From the NCBI GenBank assembly GCA_963656825.1, contig CAVKJG010000001.1:31092-95091 (forward strand): a stretch of 64,000 bases of DNA. Direction: 5' to 3'. The notes below the pieces were generated by a model. That model ran no database searches. It was not told where the DNA came from and saw only the letters and a list, made by a program, of their open reading frames with translations. Positions within the stretch are counted from its first letter, which is position 1, and each line of letters starts with the position of its first letter. Both the position numbers and the translations under genes were made by a program. Below are positions 16,767 to 25,201 of this stretch, in pieces. Origin of the DNA: CAG-841 sp963656825 (GTDB lineage: Bacteria > Bacillota > Clostridia > Oscillospirales > CAG-272).

Positions 16767-17429
16767 ATGAGTTTTGTAAAAGTTTTTTATGCAGACGTAT
16801 CGGAATATTTCAAAGAGGACGCGCTTCTCTCGCGCGTGTCGGGGATAAACGCCGCAAGGCAGGCACGGATCGAACGCGCAAAGCGTCCGGAGACAAAAGC
16901 GCTTCTGCTCGGCTCGGGACTTATAATTCCGACGGCGCTTGAAAGGGTTTTCGGGAGAAGCGACTTCAAAACAGAAATTTCCGATATGGGAAAGCCATAT
17001 GTTTCCGATGCGGACGGCGTGTTTTTCAACGTATCGCACACGGGCAAATATGTGCTTTGCGCCGTATCGGACGTCGAGGTCGGCGCGGATATCGAAGAAA
17101 TCGACGAAGCAGAAACCGTAATGCCCATAGCCGACAGATTTTTCACCCCGCTGGAACGCGACGCCATAAGCCTCAGCCCCTCGCCCGCGGAAGCCTTCTG
17201 CCGCCTGTGGACGCTTCGCGAAAGCTACGTCAAAATGACGGGCAATGGCTTTAACCGCGGTCTTGCGCCGCTCGCAATGGTATTCCCGTGCGGAGTTCCG
17301 AAAATAAAGGTGGACGGCAAAATACTTGACGATGTATTTTTTACCGAAATCCGAGACGTTTACAAATGTCGCGGCGCGGCATGCACAAGGTGCAAAGCGG
17401 AATATTCGATTGAAAAAATTACCCTTTGA
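16767..17429 (+). CDS. 4'-phosphopantetheinyl transferase superfamily protein
   Basis: A 220-residue protein. GVFFNVSHTGKYVLCAVSD and the adjoining VGADIEEID contain the His and Asp/Glu metal-site motifs, and LWTLRESYVKMTGNGF is the WxxKES-K-like motif, here with Arg before Glu-Ser, of Sfp-type enzymes. These attach the CoA phosphopantetheine arm to carrier proteins. No NRPS or PKS gene is in the window, and the enzyme could serve the fatty-acid carrier protein or a distant cluster. The start is uncertain: ATG 16767 is chosen over TTG 16758; neither has a clear ribosome site. The C-terminus carries a CRGAACTRC cysteine pair whose role is unknown. Confidence 0.85.
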   Translation: MSFVKVFYADVSEYFKEDALLSRVSGINAARQARIERAKRPETKALLLGSGLIIPTALERVFGRSDFKTEISDMGKPYVSDADGVFFNVSHTGKYVLCAVSDVEVGADIEEIDEAETVMPIADRFFTPLERDAISLSPSPAEAFCRLWTLRESYVKMTGNGFNRGLAPLAMVFPCGVPKIKVDGKILDDVFFTEIRDVYKCRGAACTRCKAEYSIEKITL

Positions 17430-17447
17430 AAAAGTGAGTGAGCTTAT

Positions 17448-17897
17448 ATGAAACTTGAATTCGGAGTCGGCGCGTGCGGAGTGCTTTTCGGAATGACGCC
17501 GAAGGACGTCGTGAACGTACTCGGCATGCCCGACAAAATAAACGTCTGCGAGGACGACGAGATCTACGATCAGACGTATATATACAACCGTGAAATGATA
17601 ATAGTCTGGTTTGAACGCGAAAAGGATATGCGCGTGACGCTTATCCAGTGCTTCTCTCCCGAAATGACCGTTTTCGGCAAAAAGGTGTTCCTGCGCGAAA
17701 AGGACGAGGTTATGCGCCTTCTGAAATCGGCGGGCTGTACACGCTTTTCCGAAAACGACACGCCCACGGAGGAAACCGTCTTTTTCGACGATATCGCCGC
17801 GTGGTTCAATTTTGAATTCGGAAAGCTTTCGTATGTCGAGCTCGGCGTTTTCTTCAATGAATCCACGGGCGAAGAAATATGGAGCTTCGGGGAATGA
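17448..17897 (+). CDS. Hypothetical protein with GVLFGMTPKDVVNVLGMPD motif
   Basis: A 149-residue soluble protein that I do not recognise as a named family. The N-terminal block GVLFGMTPKDVVNVLGMPDKI resembles the short helix-loop motif seen in several small bacterial proteins in which a 'GMTxxxVxxxLGxPD' block begins an alpha/beta fold, including some predicted toxin-immunity proteins. A repeat of similar order (VMRLLKSAGC) follows near residue 85. It lies 18 bases after the phosphopantetheinyl transferase gene on the same strand, with no promoter of its own visible. It ends at a very strong terminator. Confidence 0.7.
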   Translation: MKLEFGVGACGVLFGMTPKDVVNVLGMPDKINVCEDDEIYDQTYIYNREMIIVWFEREKDMRVTLIQCFSPEMTVFGKKVFLREKDEVMRLLKSAGCTRFSENDTPTEETVFFDDIAAWFNFEFGKLSYVELGVFFNESTGEEIWSFGE

Positions 17898-17909
17898 AAT
17901 AAAAATCGT

Positions 17910-17947
17910 AAAAATCAGCCTGCGGCGGTCGCCGCAGGCTGATTTTT
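17910..17947. terminator. Bidirectional terminator
   Basis: A 17-base stem from AAAATCAGCCTGCGGCG (17911-17927) to CGCCGCAGGCTGATTTT (17930-17946), with A and T runs at its ends, between two converging genes. Confidence 0.9.
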
Positions 17948-17958
17948 GTTTTATGAAA

Positions 17959-20250
17959 TTATTTGGAAAGAGAAGCCACGGCGTTTGTATAAGCCGTCGA
18001 AACCTCGTCTGCCGTAAGCGCGCCCTTGTAGATCTTTGCGTCCGTCATTATCATATTGCCGACGGGGAAATCGCCGCCGATAAGTCCGCTCGTTATGTCG
18101 TCGCCGAGGCAGAAATAATTGAATGTATTGCCGCCGCCGACCTTGAAATCGGTATTTATCGCGCCTGTTCCGGCAAGCTTGCCGTTGACGTAAATATAGC
18201 TCTTCTTTGCCGCAAAATCATACGTTGCGACAACGTGCGTAAGCTCCGTGTTCGATGACGCCGCACCTGCGACAACGCTCGGGTTGTAGCCCGATGAGCC
18301 GCCCGAGCCGCCTGTGATAAAGTACGGCTGACCTGTCACCAGCTCCGCAAGTCCCCAGCCGCCTGCCTGCGTTCCGCAGACAATGCCCTGAACCTTGCCC
18401 GTGCTTGTGGTCGTCATATAGAAGGCTTCTACCGAGAAGCCGCCTTCGGCAAAGTTTGCAAAGCTTATCGCGCTTGTAAGCTCGTCGAATTTACAGAGCG
18501 CATAGTTGCCCTTTGTCGCGTGGAGTGCCTCGACCGTATATTTCTTTCCGGCGTGAGAAACCTCAACCTTTTCCACGGAAGCACCCTTGCTCTGAACGGT
18601 TACATGACCGAGAGTATCCGTTATTTTCCCGTCGGCAAAATCTATGTCGGCGTAAACCTCGGCTTTCTGCGGTTCTTCCGAGGTGCCGTCCTCAACGGTG
18701 AACACCTTTGTTATCTTTTCGCTTTCCGCACCCCATGAGTCCACCGCTATTACCGACACCTCGTATTCGCTGCCCGGAGTAAGAGTGCCCATTGAGTATT
18801 CCCACTCTTTTTTCATATCGGCGGGATCGCCGTGACGGTAGAAGTCGGCAAGAATTTTGACCGTTTTCTTTACCGTGACCTTTGTCGTGCCGAAGGAAAG
18901 TATGTAGTGATGTGCAAATTCATCGTCCGTTGCGGATTTGAACTTGATAATCGTCTTTATCTTGCCGCTTGCGGATTTGCTTCCGTATTCGATTGTTATT
19001 GCGTCCTCGGGGAAAACGGGAGCGGTGTTCTTTTCCGCGCGCGTGTACTGATACGTCGAAAGGTGAGAATTGTCCGACGTCGGATGGCTTACCTCCCATG
19101 CCTCGCCTATGGTTGTTTCGTTGTAGAAGTCCATACGGTTGAGTCTTACGTTGCCGTTTTCGTCAACCTGAACAAGATAGCCCTGAGAATATTCTTCGCA
19201 GTCGTTCATTACCGTGCCGGATTTCATATCCGCATAGCCGCCGTTTTCAATCGCCATATAACGAACCGAGCCGCAGCCGAGCGATGTAAAGGCTGTCTGC
19301 ATTATGCTTCTCGGATCGTTGAGCGGGAAATGAAGGTGACCGCTGAACGTCATTACCTGAGGATAATCCGAAAGGATATCGGTAAGATCCGTGGTATACC
19401 ACATAAGGCTGTCGCCGGTGTAAAGCTCGCTTCCGTAAACCGTATGATATATCATCGGGTGAGTGAAAACGAATATCGGCTTTTCGGGGTCGTTTGTCTT
19501 GAGCATTTCAAGCGTGGTTCTGAGCCACTGCTTTGTGGAATCCTTATAGGGAGCGGCAACGCTGCCTATCTTCTTATAGCTGTTTTGGCTGTCCGGCTGA
19601 AGGAATACGAAATAATAATCGCCAACCTTGCAAAGACGGCTGCCGTTTGAAAAATCGCTTTCATATTCGGCAAGGTCATACTTAAAGAACGATTCGCCGA
19701 ATATGCTGCGGAAATCGTTCATATAAAGCACGCCGCCGTAGCATTCTTCGTGGTTGCCCGTTGTGAAAATAAGCGGAACTTCCGTTTCGTCAAATACCTT
19801 CTGATATGTGTCCTTTACAGCCTGAGCCTCGCTTACCTGCCCCGACTGCGTAAGGTCGCCCGCGATGACAACGGCGTCGATACCGTCCTTATCGCCGGAT
19901 TCTATCGCGTAGTCTTTAAGCAGATTGAGTGCTTTGTAAAACTTTTCCGTAGGCATCGCATATCCGTTCTGAAGATGTACGTCGGAAAGTGCGCCGAAGG
20001 AAAGCACTATTTTGCTTGAATCGAACTTGCCGAGATCGACTACGGGGGTTACCGTGGTAGTCGTTTCTTCGGTTTTTGTCGTTGTCGTGGTGGTTGTTGC
20101 AGTTGTCGTAGTCGTTGTGGTTTTTGTACCGCCGGTCGTCGTTTCTGTCGTTGTGCTTTCTGTCGTAACGGAGGGCTCGACCTTTCCGCACGCACAGAGA
20201 GCAAGCGCCAGCATTATGACGGCAAGTACAAGTGCGAGTATTTTTTTCAT
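17959..20250 (-). CDS. Secreted lipoprotein metallophosphoesterase with LamG-like C-terminus
   Basis: A 763-residue lipoprotein. Lipobox LALCACG (Cys about 20) is followed by a poly-Thr linker to about residue 70. The calcineurin-like phosphoesterase domain runs to about residue 340: GALSDVHLQNG, VVIAGDLTQSG, TTGNHEE, FTHPMIYH and FSGHLHFP are the five metal-site motifs. A fibronectin-like middle part (about 400-510) and a concanavalin/LamG-like domain (about 560-755; HVVATYDFAAKKSYIYVNGKL) follow. It likely acts on phosphorylated or nucleotide substrates outside the cell and may bind glycan. It is 50 bases downstream of a sugar kinase gene. Confidence 0.87.
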   Translation of the reverse strand: MKKILALVLAVIMLALALCACGKVEPSVTTESTTTETTTGGTKTTTTTTTATTTTTTTKTEETTTTVTPVVDLGKFDSSKIVLSFGALSDVHLQNGYAMPTEKFYKALNLLKDYAIESGDKDGIDAVVIAGDLTQSGQVSEAQAVKDTYQKVFDETEVPLIFTTGNHEECYGGVLYMNDFRSIFGESFFKYDLAEYESDFSNGSRLCKVGDYYFVFLQPDSQNSYKKIGSVAAPYKDSTKQWLRTTLEMLKTNDPEKPIFVFTHPMIYHTVYGSELYTGDSLMWYTTDLTDILSDYPQVMTFSGHLHFPLNDPRSIMQTAFTSLGCGSVRYMAIENGGYADMKSGTVMNDCEEYSQGYLVQVDENGNVRLNRMDFYNETTIGEAWEVSHPTSDNSHLSTYQYTRAEKNTAPVFPEDAITIEYGSKSASGKIKTIIKFKSATDDEFAHHYILSFGTTKVTVKKTVKILADFYRHGDPADMKKEWEYSMGTLTPGSEYEVSVIAVDSWGAESEKITKVFTVEDGTSEEPQKAEVYADIDFADGKITDTLGHVTVQSKGASVEKVEVSHAGKKYTVEALHATKGNYALCKFDELTSAISFANFAEGGFSVEAFYMTTTSTGKVQGIVCGTQAGGWGLAELVTGQPYFITGGSGGSSGYNPSVVAGAASSNTELTHVVATYDFAAKKSYIYVNGKLAGTGAINTDFKVGGGNTFNYFCLGDDITSGLIGGDFPVGNMIMTDAKIYKGALTADEVSTAYTNAVASLSK

Positions 20251-20300
20251 TATGAAGTTCCCCTTCTTATTCGATAATTTATCTCAACGCGCGGAGCGCG

Positions 20301-21239
20301 TCAAAATCTTTGACTCGGCTTTTCCGTTTTTATTGCGGAGAAAAGCTTTTCTATGTCCCTTTTTCCCGGAGGCTTTGTCCCCGTGGTAAGACACGCGGCG
20401 CTTCCGAACGCCACCGCCGTGCGCAGACATTCTTTTGGATTTTTCCCCTCCGACGCGGCTTTTATAAAACCCGCGACGGAGCTGTCTCCGGCGCCTATCG
20501 TCGATACGGCGTCAATTTCCGGAGGCTGCGCGAGGAAAACGCCCTTATCGCAGACAAGTATCGCCCCTCTTTTCCCGAGGCTTGTCATAACGTTTTCCGT
20601 TCCGCTTTTTCTCGCGCAGAGCGCAAAATCAATTATCTGAGCTATACTCGGCTCCGATATTCCGATATAGCGCGCGACCTCTTCTTCGTTCGGCTTTATA
20701 AGCCACGCGCCGATGTCGAGCACGTCGGATACTTCAAACGAACTTGAATCGAGAACGATTTTTGCCCCCGTCGATTTTACGCGTTTTATCAGCGCTTTTA
20801 TATCCCGTGCGGCTATTCCCTGCGGATTTTTGCCGGAAAACGCCGCTATCGTGTCCGCGTCGGTTTTTCCTATCGCCTTTTCGATTTCCGAAAGAAGCGA
20901 TATGTCCGCGTCCGAGCCGCCGAAGCTTATTCTTGTTTCGGGAGCGTTTTCCGTATGAACGGTTATGTTTTCTCTTATTCTGCTGCTTGTCATAACGGCT
21001 GTGTAATTCACTTTTTCCGCGTCGAGTGCTTTAAGATATTCGCTTCCGTTTTCTCTTCCGACGGCAACCACCGCCCTGCTTTTGACATCCGCCGCCGCAA
21101 GTGCGCGTGAGATGTTCACTCCCTTGCCGCCCGCGTCACGCTCCGTGACGACGGCAAGGTTTTCGCGATACGCGCAAAAATCTTTGCAGAAGCAATGCAT
21201 ATCGAATGCTGGATTCAGAGTTACGGTAACGATGTTCAT
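20301..21239 (-). CDS. PfkB family sugar kinase, 1-phosphofructokinase-like
   Basis: A 312-residue ribokinase-type kinase. NPAFDMHC near the N-terminus, DAGGKGVNISRALAAADV (signature 1, about 32-49), the middle block AWLIKPNEEEVARYIG, and TIGAGDSSVAGFI (signature 2, with catalytic Asp) match the FruK/LacC branch. The product is probably 1-phosphofructokinase or tagatose-6-phosphate kinase. No PTS gene or FruR-type regulator is adjacent. ATG 21239 follows GGAG and is preferred over a TTG 18 bases upstream. A consensus-like promoter lies upstream. Confidence 0.88.
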   Translation of the reverse strand: MNIVTVTLNPAFDMHCFCKDFCAYRENLAVVTERDAGGKGVNISRALAAADVKSRAVVAVGRENGSEYLKALDAEKVNYTAVMTSSRIRENITVHTENAPETRISFGGSDADISLLSEIEKAIGKTDADTIAAFSGKNPQGIAARDIKALIKRVKSTGAKIVLDSSSFEVSDVLDIGAWLIKPNEEEVARYIGISEPSIAQIIDFALCARKSGTENVMTSLGKRGAILVCDKGVFLAQPPEIDAVSTIGAGDSSVAGFIKAASEGKNPKECLRTAVAFGSAACLTTGTKPPGKRDIEKLFSAIKTEKPSQRF

Positions 21240-21283
21240 ATTTTCTCCGTGCAACAAAAACTGTTTGATTTTCAGATTTAATT

Positions 21284-21312
21284 ATTATACCACATATAAA
21301 ACGCTCCGTCAA
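21284..21312 (-). promoter_or_regulatory. Promoter of the sugar kinase gene
   Basis: Minus strand TTGACG (21307-21312), 17 bases, TATAAT (21284-21289). Confidence 0.8.
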
Positions 21313-21430
21313 CGGATTTGAGGAGCGCACTCTGTACAAAAAAATCGCATTTTTTTGTGAATTTCGCTTGTAACGGATTGTTTTCGGTCAAAAATCCGCC
21401 CGTAGGCAGCAAAATAAATTTCATAGTGAA

Positions 21431-21459
21431 TTGACAACCGCTCCGTCGTGGGTTATAAT
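21431..21459 (+). promoter_or_regulatory. Consensus sigma-A promoter of the nusB operon
   Basis: TTGACA (21431-21436), 17 bases, TATAAT (21454-21459): a perfect match to the consensus, 37 bases before the nusB start. Confidence 0.9.
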
Positions 21460-21496
21460 TTATACTGTAAAAATAATTTATCGGAAGGTAACGACA

Positions 21497-21901
21497 ATGC
21501 AGAATCTTTCCAGAAGAGCGGCAAGAGAATGTGCGCTCAAAATGCTTTACGGCTACGAATTTTCAAGAGAAGCCGATCCCGCGGATTTTTTCGAGCTTTC
21601 CTGCTCCGAATCGGAAACTGCGTCCGACGATTTTTCAAAAAAGCTTTTCCTGACGGTTGCCGAAAACCTCGCGGCGATAGACGAAACAATCGAGCAGAAC
21701 GCAAAGGGCTGGAAGCTTGACAGAATATCGAAAATGACTCTTTCCATACTACGTCTTTGCGTGTGCGAAATGAAATATTTCGACGATATCCCGTTTGCCG
21801 TATCTATGAACGAAGCCGTGGAGCTTGCAAAAATATACGACGGAGACGACGCTCCCGCATTTATAAACGGTATAATAAACGCCGTTGCAAAAGCATCATG
21901 A
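21497..21901 (+). CDS. nusB: Transcription antitermination factor NusB
   Basis: A 134-residue all-helical protein. SRRAARECALKMLYGYE at the N-terminus and ILRLCVCEMKYFDDIPFAVSMNEAVELAKIYDGDDAPAFINGIINAV at the C-terminus are diagnostic. NusB binds boxA RNA with NusE (S10) during rRNA transcription. ATG 21497 follows GGAAGG; the longer frame begins in the promoter and is not used. The stop overlaps the next start (ATGA). The usual Firmicutes neighbour, an Asp23-family gene, is absent upstream. Confidence 0.95.
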   Translation: MQNLSRRAARECALKMLYGYEFSREADPADFFELSCSESETASDDFSKKLFLTVAENLAAIDETIEQNAKGWKLDRISKMTLSILRLCVCEMKYFDDIPFAVSMNEAVELAKIYDGDDAPAFINGIINAVAKAS

Positions 21902-22857
21902 ACGTTTTGGGAATAGACACAAGCAACTACACCACCTCCGTGGCGCTTGTGACGGACGAAGGCTTCCGCCACGAAAGGCTGATACTTGAGGTGGCAAGCG
22001 GAGAGCGCGGACTGCGTCAGAGCAGTGCGCTCTTTTTGCATACGAAAAATCTTCCCGTTCTTATGGAAAAGCTCGCTCCTGCCGGCAGAATCGACGCCGT
22101 GGCGTACAGCGACAGACCGCGCGACGAGGAAGGCTCGTATATGCCGTGCTTCCTTGCCGGAGAGGCTGTCGCAAGATCGGTTGCCGCGTCCTTGGGCGTG
22201 CCTGCTCTGCGCTTTTCGCATCAGGCAGGACATATAATGGCTGCGGCGACCACCTGTAAAAATCCCGAAATTGCCCGTTCTCCGTTTCTGTGCTTTCACG
22301 TTTCGGGCGGAACGACGGAGCTTGTCTACGCCGCTCCGTCGGAGAAAAACGGCTTTGATGTGAAAATAATCGGCGGAACGGCGGACATAAGCGCGGGGCA
22401 GCTTATCGACCGCACAGGCGTGCTTCTCGGGCTTAAATTCCCATGCGGCGGCGAGCTTGAAAGGCTGGCTGAAAAAGTCGGAAAACAAAAGGTGAAAATA
22501 TCGGCAAAGGGTGCGCTTTGCAATTATTCCGGCGCCGAAAACAATACGGTAAAAATGCTCCGCGACGGAAAAAGCGCGGAAGAAACGGCGCGCTACGCGC
22601 TTGATTTCTGCTCGGCTTCGCTTATATCGTCGGTTCGCGCCGCAAGAAAGGACTGCGGAAATCTTCCCGTGCTTTTCGCGGGCGGCGTCATGCGCGATAT
22701 GATAATCCGCCGCGAGCTTGAAAACGGGCTTGAAAACATATTCTTCGGTTCGGTGGAGCTTTCCTCCGACAATGCCGTGGGAACGGCGTGGCTCGGCAGA
22801 AAACGCCTGAAAGGAGCGACAGATGGAACGTCAGGTGATCTCCGTAACGGAGCTTAA
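21898..22857 (+). CDS. TsaD/Kae1-like paralogue (M22 family), not canonical TsaD
   Basis: A 319-residue ASKHA-fold protein. VLGIDTSNYTTSVALV is the phosphate-1 motif, FSHQAGHIMAA holds the paired metal His, and HVSGGTTELVY is the phosphate-2 motif in which the usual SGGHT His is Thr. FAGGVMRDM and SSDNAVGTAW follow. Canonical TsaD is about 335 residues and makes t6A in tRNA with TsaB/TsaE. The changed motif and the position between nusB and xseA suggest a specialised paralogue, as seen in related clostridia. The start overlaps nusB by 4 bases. Confidence 0.85.
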   Translation: MNVLGIDTSNYTTSVALVTDEGFRHERLILEVASGERGLRQSSALFLHTKNLPVLMEKLAPAGRIDAVAYSDRPRDEEGSYMPCFLAGEAVARSVAASLGVPALRFSHQAGHIMAAATTCKNPEIARSPFLCFHVSGGTTELVYAAPSEKNGFDVKIIGGTADISAGQLIDRTGVLLGLKFPCGGELERLAEKVGKQKVKISAKGALCNYSGAENNTVKMLRDGKSAEETARYALDFCSASLISSVRAARKDCGNLPVLFAGGVMRDMIIRRELENGLENIFFGSVELSSDNAVGTAWLGRKRLKGATDGTSGDLRNGA

Positions 22858-24070
22858 CCTATATATAAAAAACAAGCTGGACGGCGATCCCCTGCTTTCC
22901 GGCTTGCTCGTCCGCGGCGAAATATCGAATTTCAAGCGGTATTCGAGCGGTCATTGCTATTTTACCCTTAAAGATACGGGCGGCGCGGTCAGAGCCGTAA
23001 TGTTCAATTCGTCCGCACAAAGATTAAAATTCGTCCCGACTGACGGAATGAAGGTCATCGCCTTGGGCAGAGCTTCGCTTTACGAGCGCGACGGTCAGTA
23101 TCAGCTGTACGTCACCGCGCTTGAGCCGGACGGTCTCGGAACGCTTCATCTCGCCTACGAGCAGCTCAAAGCGCGGCTTTCCGAAGAAGGACTTTTCGAC
23201 GACGCGCTGAAAAGAGAAATGCCGAAATATCCGCGCCGCATCGGCGTTATAACCTCGCCTACGGGCGCGGCGGTAAGAGATATAATAAACATCGCCGGCA
23301 GAAGATTTCCGCTTGCCGAAATATGCGTTTATCCCGCCGTGGTTCAGGGCGACGAAGCCGTCCCGACGCTGCTTGCGGGACTTGAATATTTCGGGAAAGC
23401 GTCCCCCGCCGACGTTATAATCATAGGCAGAGGCGGCGGCTCGATAGAAGACCTGTGGGCTTTCAACGACGAAGCCCTCGCCAGAAAGGTGCGCTCATCA
23501 CCCGTCCCCGTAATATCGGCTGTCGGTCACGAAACGGATTTTACGATATGCGATTTCGTCGCCGATATGCGCGCGCCGACGCCGTCGGCGGCGGCGGAAC
23601 GCGCAACGCCCGACAAAGCGGAAATAATATCTGCGCTTGCGGCAAAATCCGCGCATATGACCTCACTTATAAACCGCAGGCTTGACATTCTGCGCGAAAG
23701 GCTCGGAAAGCTTTCGTCCTCGCGCATGCTGAAAAGCCCGATGAATTTTATAGACGACAGACGCCTCGCGCTCGATTCCGTATCGGAAAGGCTTTGCCTT
23801 AAAGCCTCCGCCGGCATAACCGAAAAGGCTTCGGAGCTGAAAAGTCTTGCGGCGGCGCTGAACGCTTTAAGTCCGCTTTCCGTGCTTTCAAGAGGCTACG
23901 GAGCGGTTTTCGATAACAACGGAAAGCTGATAAAAAGCGTGGGCGATGTAAGCATCGGCGACGGGCTTACGATAAAAATATCGGACGGAGAAATAAAAGC
24001 CGAAGCAATATCAAAAACGAAAACCCGAAAAGGAGGAAAAAACGGTGGAAAAGAAAAAACCGAGCTTTGA
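22823..24070 (+). CDS. xseA: Exodeoxyribonuclease VII large subunit
   Basis: A 415-residue protein. The OB-fold N-terminus (SVTELNLYIKNKLDGDPLLSG, GEISNFKRYSSGHCYFTLKD) is followed by the catalytic domain: PRRIGVITSPTGAAVRDI, IIIGRGGGSIEDLWAFNDE and SAVGHETDFTICDFVADMRAPTPSAAAE. A coiled-coil part and the C-terminal LSRGYGAV block complete it. With XseB it degrades single-stranded DNA. The gene overlaps the previous one by 35 bases and has AAGGAG before the ATG. It has the usual family length. Confidence 0.96.
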   Translation: MERQVISVTELNLYIKNKLDGDPLLSGLLVRGEISNFKRYSSGHCYFTLKDTGGAVRAVMFNSSAQRLKFVPTDGMKVIALGRASLYERDGQYQLYVTALEPDGLGTLHLAYEQLKARLSEEGLFDDALKREMPKYPRRIGVITSPTGAAVRDIINIAGRRFPLAEICVYPAVVQGDEAVPTLLAGLEYFGKASPADVIIIGRGGGSIEDLWAFNDEALARKVRSSPVPVISAVGHETDFTICDFVADMRAPTPSAAAERATPDKAEIISALAAKSAHMTSLINRRLDILRERLGKLSSSRMLKSPMNFIDDRRLALDSVSERLCLKASAGITEKASELKSLAAALNALSPLSVLSRGYGAVFDNNGKLIKSVGDVSIGDGLTIKISDGEIKAEAISKTKTRKGGKNGGKEKTEL

Positions 24071-24263
24071 AGAGGCGCTTGCGCGTCTTGACGAAATAGT
24101 TTCGGAAATGGACGGCGGCAAAGCGGAGCTGGACAAGCTTCTCAGTCTTTTTGAGGAAGGCACCGCGCTTGTCAGACAGTGCAGAAAAGAGCTTGACACG
24201 GCGGAAAGAAAAATAAAGCTTGTGACGGAGGATGGGGAAATTGACTTCCCCGCTGAAAAATAA
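24045..24263 (+). CDS. xseB: Exodeoxyribonuclease VII small subunit
   Basis: A 72-residue protein with SFEEALARLDEIVSEMDGGK, ELDKLLSLFEEG and the remainder of the typical two-helix XseB fold. The start is GTG at 24045, inside the end of xseA (26-base overlap), after AAAGGAGG. It pairs with XseA in several copies to form exonuclease VII. Confidence 0.95.
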   Translation: MEKKKPSFEEALARLDEIVSEMDGGKAELDKLLSLFEEGTALVRQCRKELDTAERKIKLVTEDGEIDFPAEK

Positions 24264-24265
24264 TT

Positions 24266-25153
24266 ATGGATATACGCAAAGCTATGGAAAATTACGCTGG
24301 AAAGGTGACGGCGGAGCTTGAAAAATATCTTGTAACGCCCGATCCCGACCTTGAAACTCTTTACAGCGCGATGCGTTACAGCGCGCTTTCCGGCGGAAAA
24401 AGAATAAGACCTTTCCTTTGCGACAGCTTCTGCCGCCTTTTCGGAGGAAAAGAGGAAGCGGCAATGCCGTTTTCCTGCGCCATTGAGATGGTTCACGCCT
24501 CGTCCCTTGTCCACGACGATATGCCCTGTATGGACAACGACGCCCTACGCCGCGGAAAGCCGACAAATCACATCGTCTACGGCGAAGACATTGCCCTTCT
24601 CTGCGGAGACGCGCTTATAACAAAAGGCTTTGAGCTCGCGGCAGGAAACCGTCTTGTGTCTTCGGAGGCCGCAAGAAGCGCAGCCGCAATGCTCACGCGT
24701 CTTGCCGGCGGAATCGGCATGATGGGCGGTCAGCAGATAGACCTGCTCGCCGAAAAAACAAAGCCGGATTTTCCGCTGCTGCTGAAAATGCACGACAAAA
24801 AAACCGGAGCGCTTATGCGCGCTTCGGTGCTTCTCGGCTGTCACGCCGCCGAAATAACGGACGAAAGCGATCCGCGCTGCAAAGCCGCCGTCAGATACGC
24901 AGACGGCATAGGCACGGCGTTCCAGATAATCGACGATATTCTCGACGTTGAGGGTGATCCCGCTCTGCTCGGCAAAGCCACCCACGCGGACGCCGCCGAA
25001 GGGAAAACAACGTTCATCTCGTTTATGAGCGTCGCCGACGCAAGAAAATACGCAAAAGAGCTTACCGATTCCGCGACGGAAGCGATTCGCTTCTATGACG
25101 GCTCGGAGGAGCTTACCTCGCTTGCCGAATTTCTTCTTTACAGAAACAAATAA
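24266..25153 (+). CDS. ispA: Short-chain polyprenyl (farnesyl/geranylgeranyl) diphosphate synthase
   Basis: A 295-residue all-helical enzyme. First Asp-rich motif SLVHDDMPCMDND (DDxxxxD, near residue 80) and second IIDDILDVEGD (DDxxD, near 225), together with GGKRIRPFL and GGQQIDL. The DDxxxxD spacing fits bacterial FPP synthases (IspA/GerC-type short-chain enzymes). It supplies C15 or C20 prenyl diphosphate for undecaprenyl phosphate and quinones. It follows xseB with a 2-base gap. No dxs gene follows, unlike in many Firmicutes. Confidence 0.92.
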   Translation: MDIRKAMENYAGKVTAELEKYLVTPDPDLETLYSAMRYSALSGGKRIRPFLCDSFCRLFGGKEEAAMPFSCAIEMVHASSLVHDDMPCMDNDALRRGKPTNHIVYGEDIALLCGDALITKGFELAAGNRLVSSEAARSAAAMLTRLAGGIGMMGGQQIDLLAEKTKPDFPLLLKMHDKKTGALMRASVLLGCHAAEITDESDPRCKAAVRYADGIGTAFQIIDDILDVEGDPALLGKATHADAAEGKTTFISFMSVADARKYAKELTDSATEAIRFYDGSEELTSLAEFLLYRNK

Positions 25154-25201
25154 CAAAATCGCCCCGTTTTGCATAGAATTTTAGCAAAGCGGGGTGATTT
25201 T
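25154..25201 (+). terminator. Terminator hairpin after ispA, overlapping the yunB start
   Basis: AAAATCGCCCCGTTTTGC pairs with GCAAAGCGGGGTGATTTT with a few G-T pairs, then T-rich sequence. The right arm contains the putative GTG start of the next gene. Confidence 0.65.
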
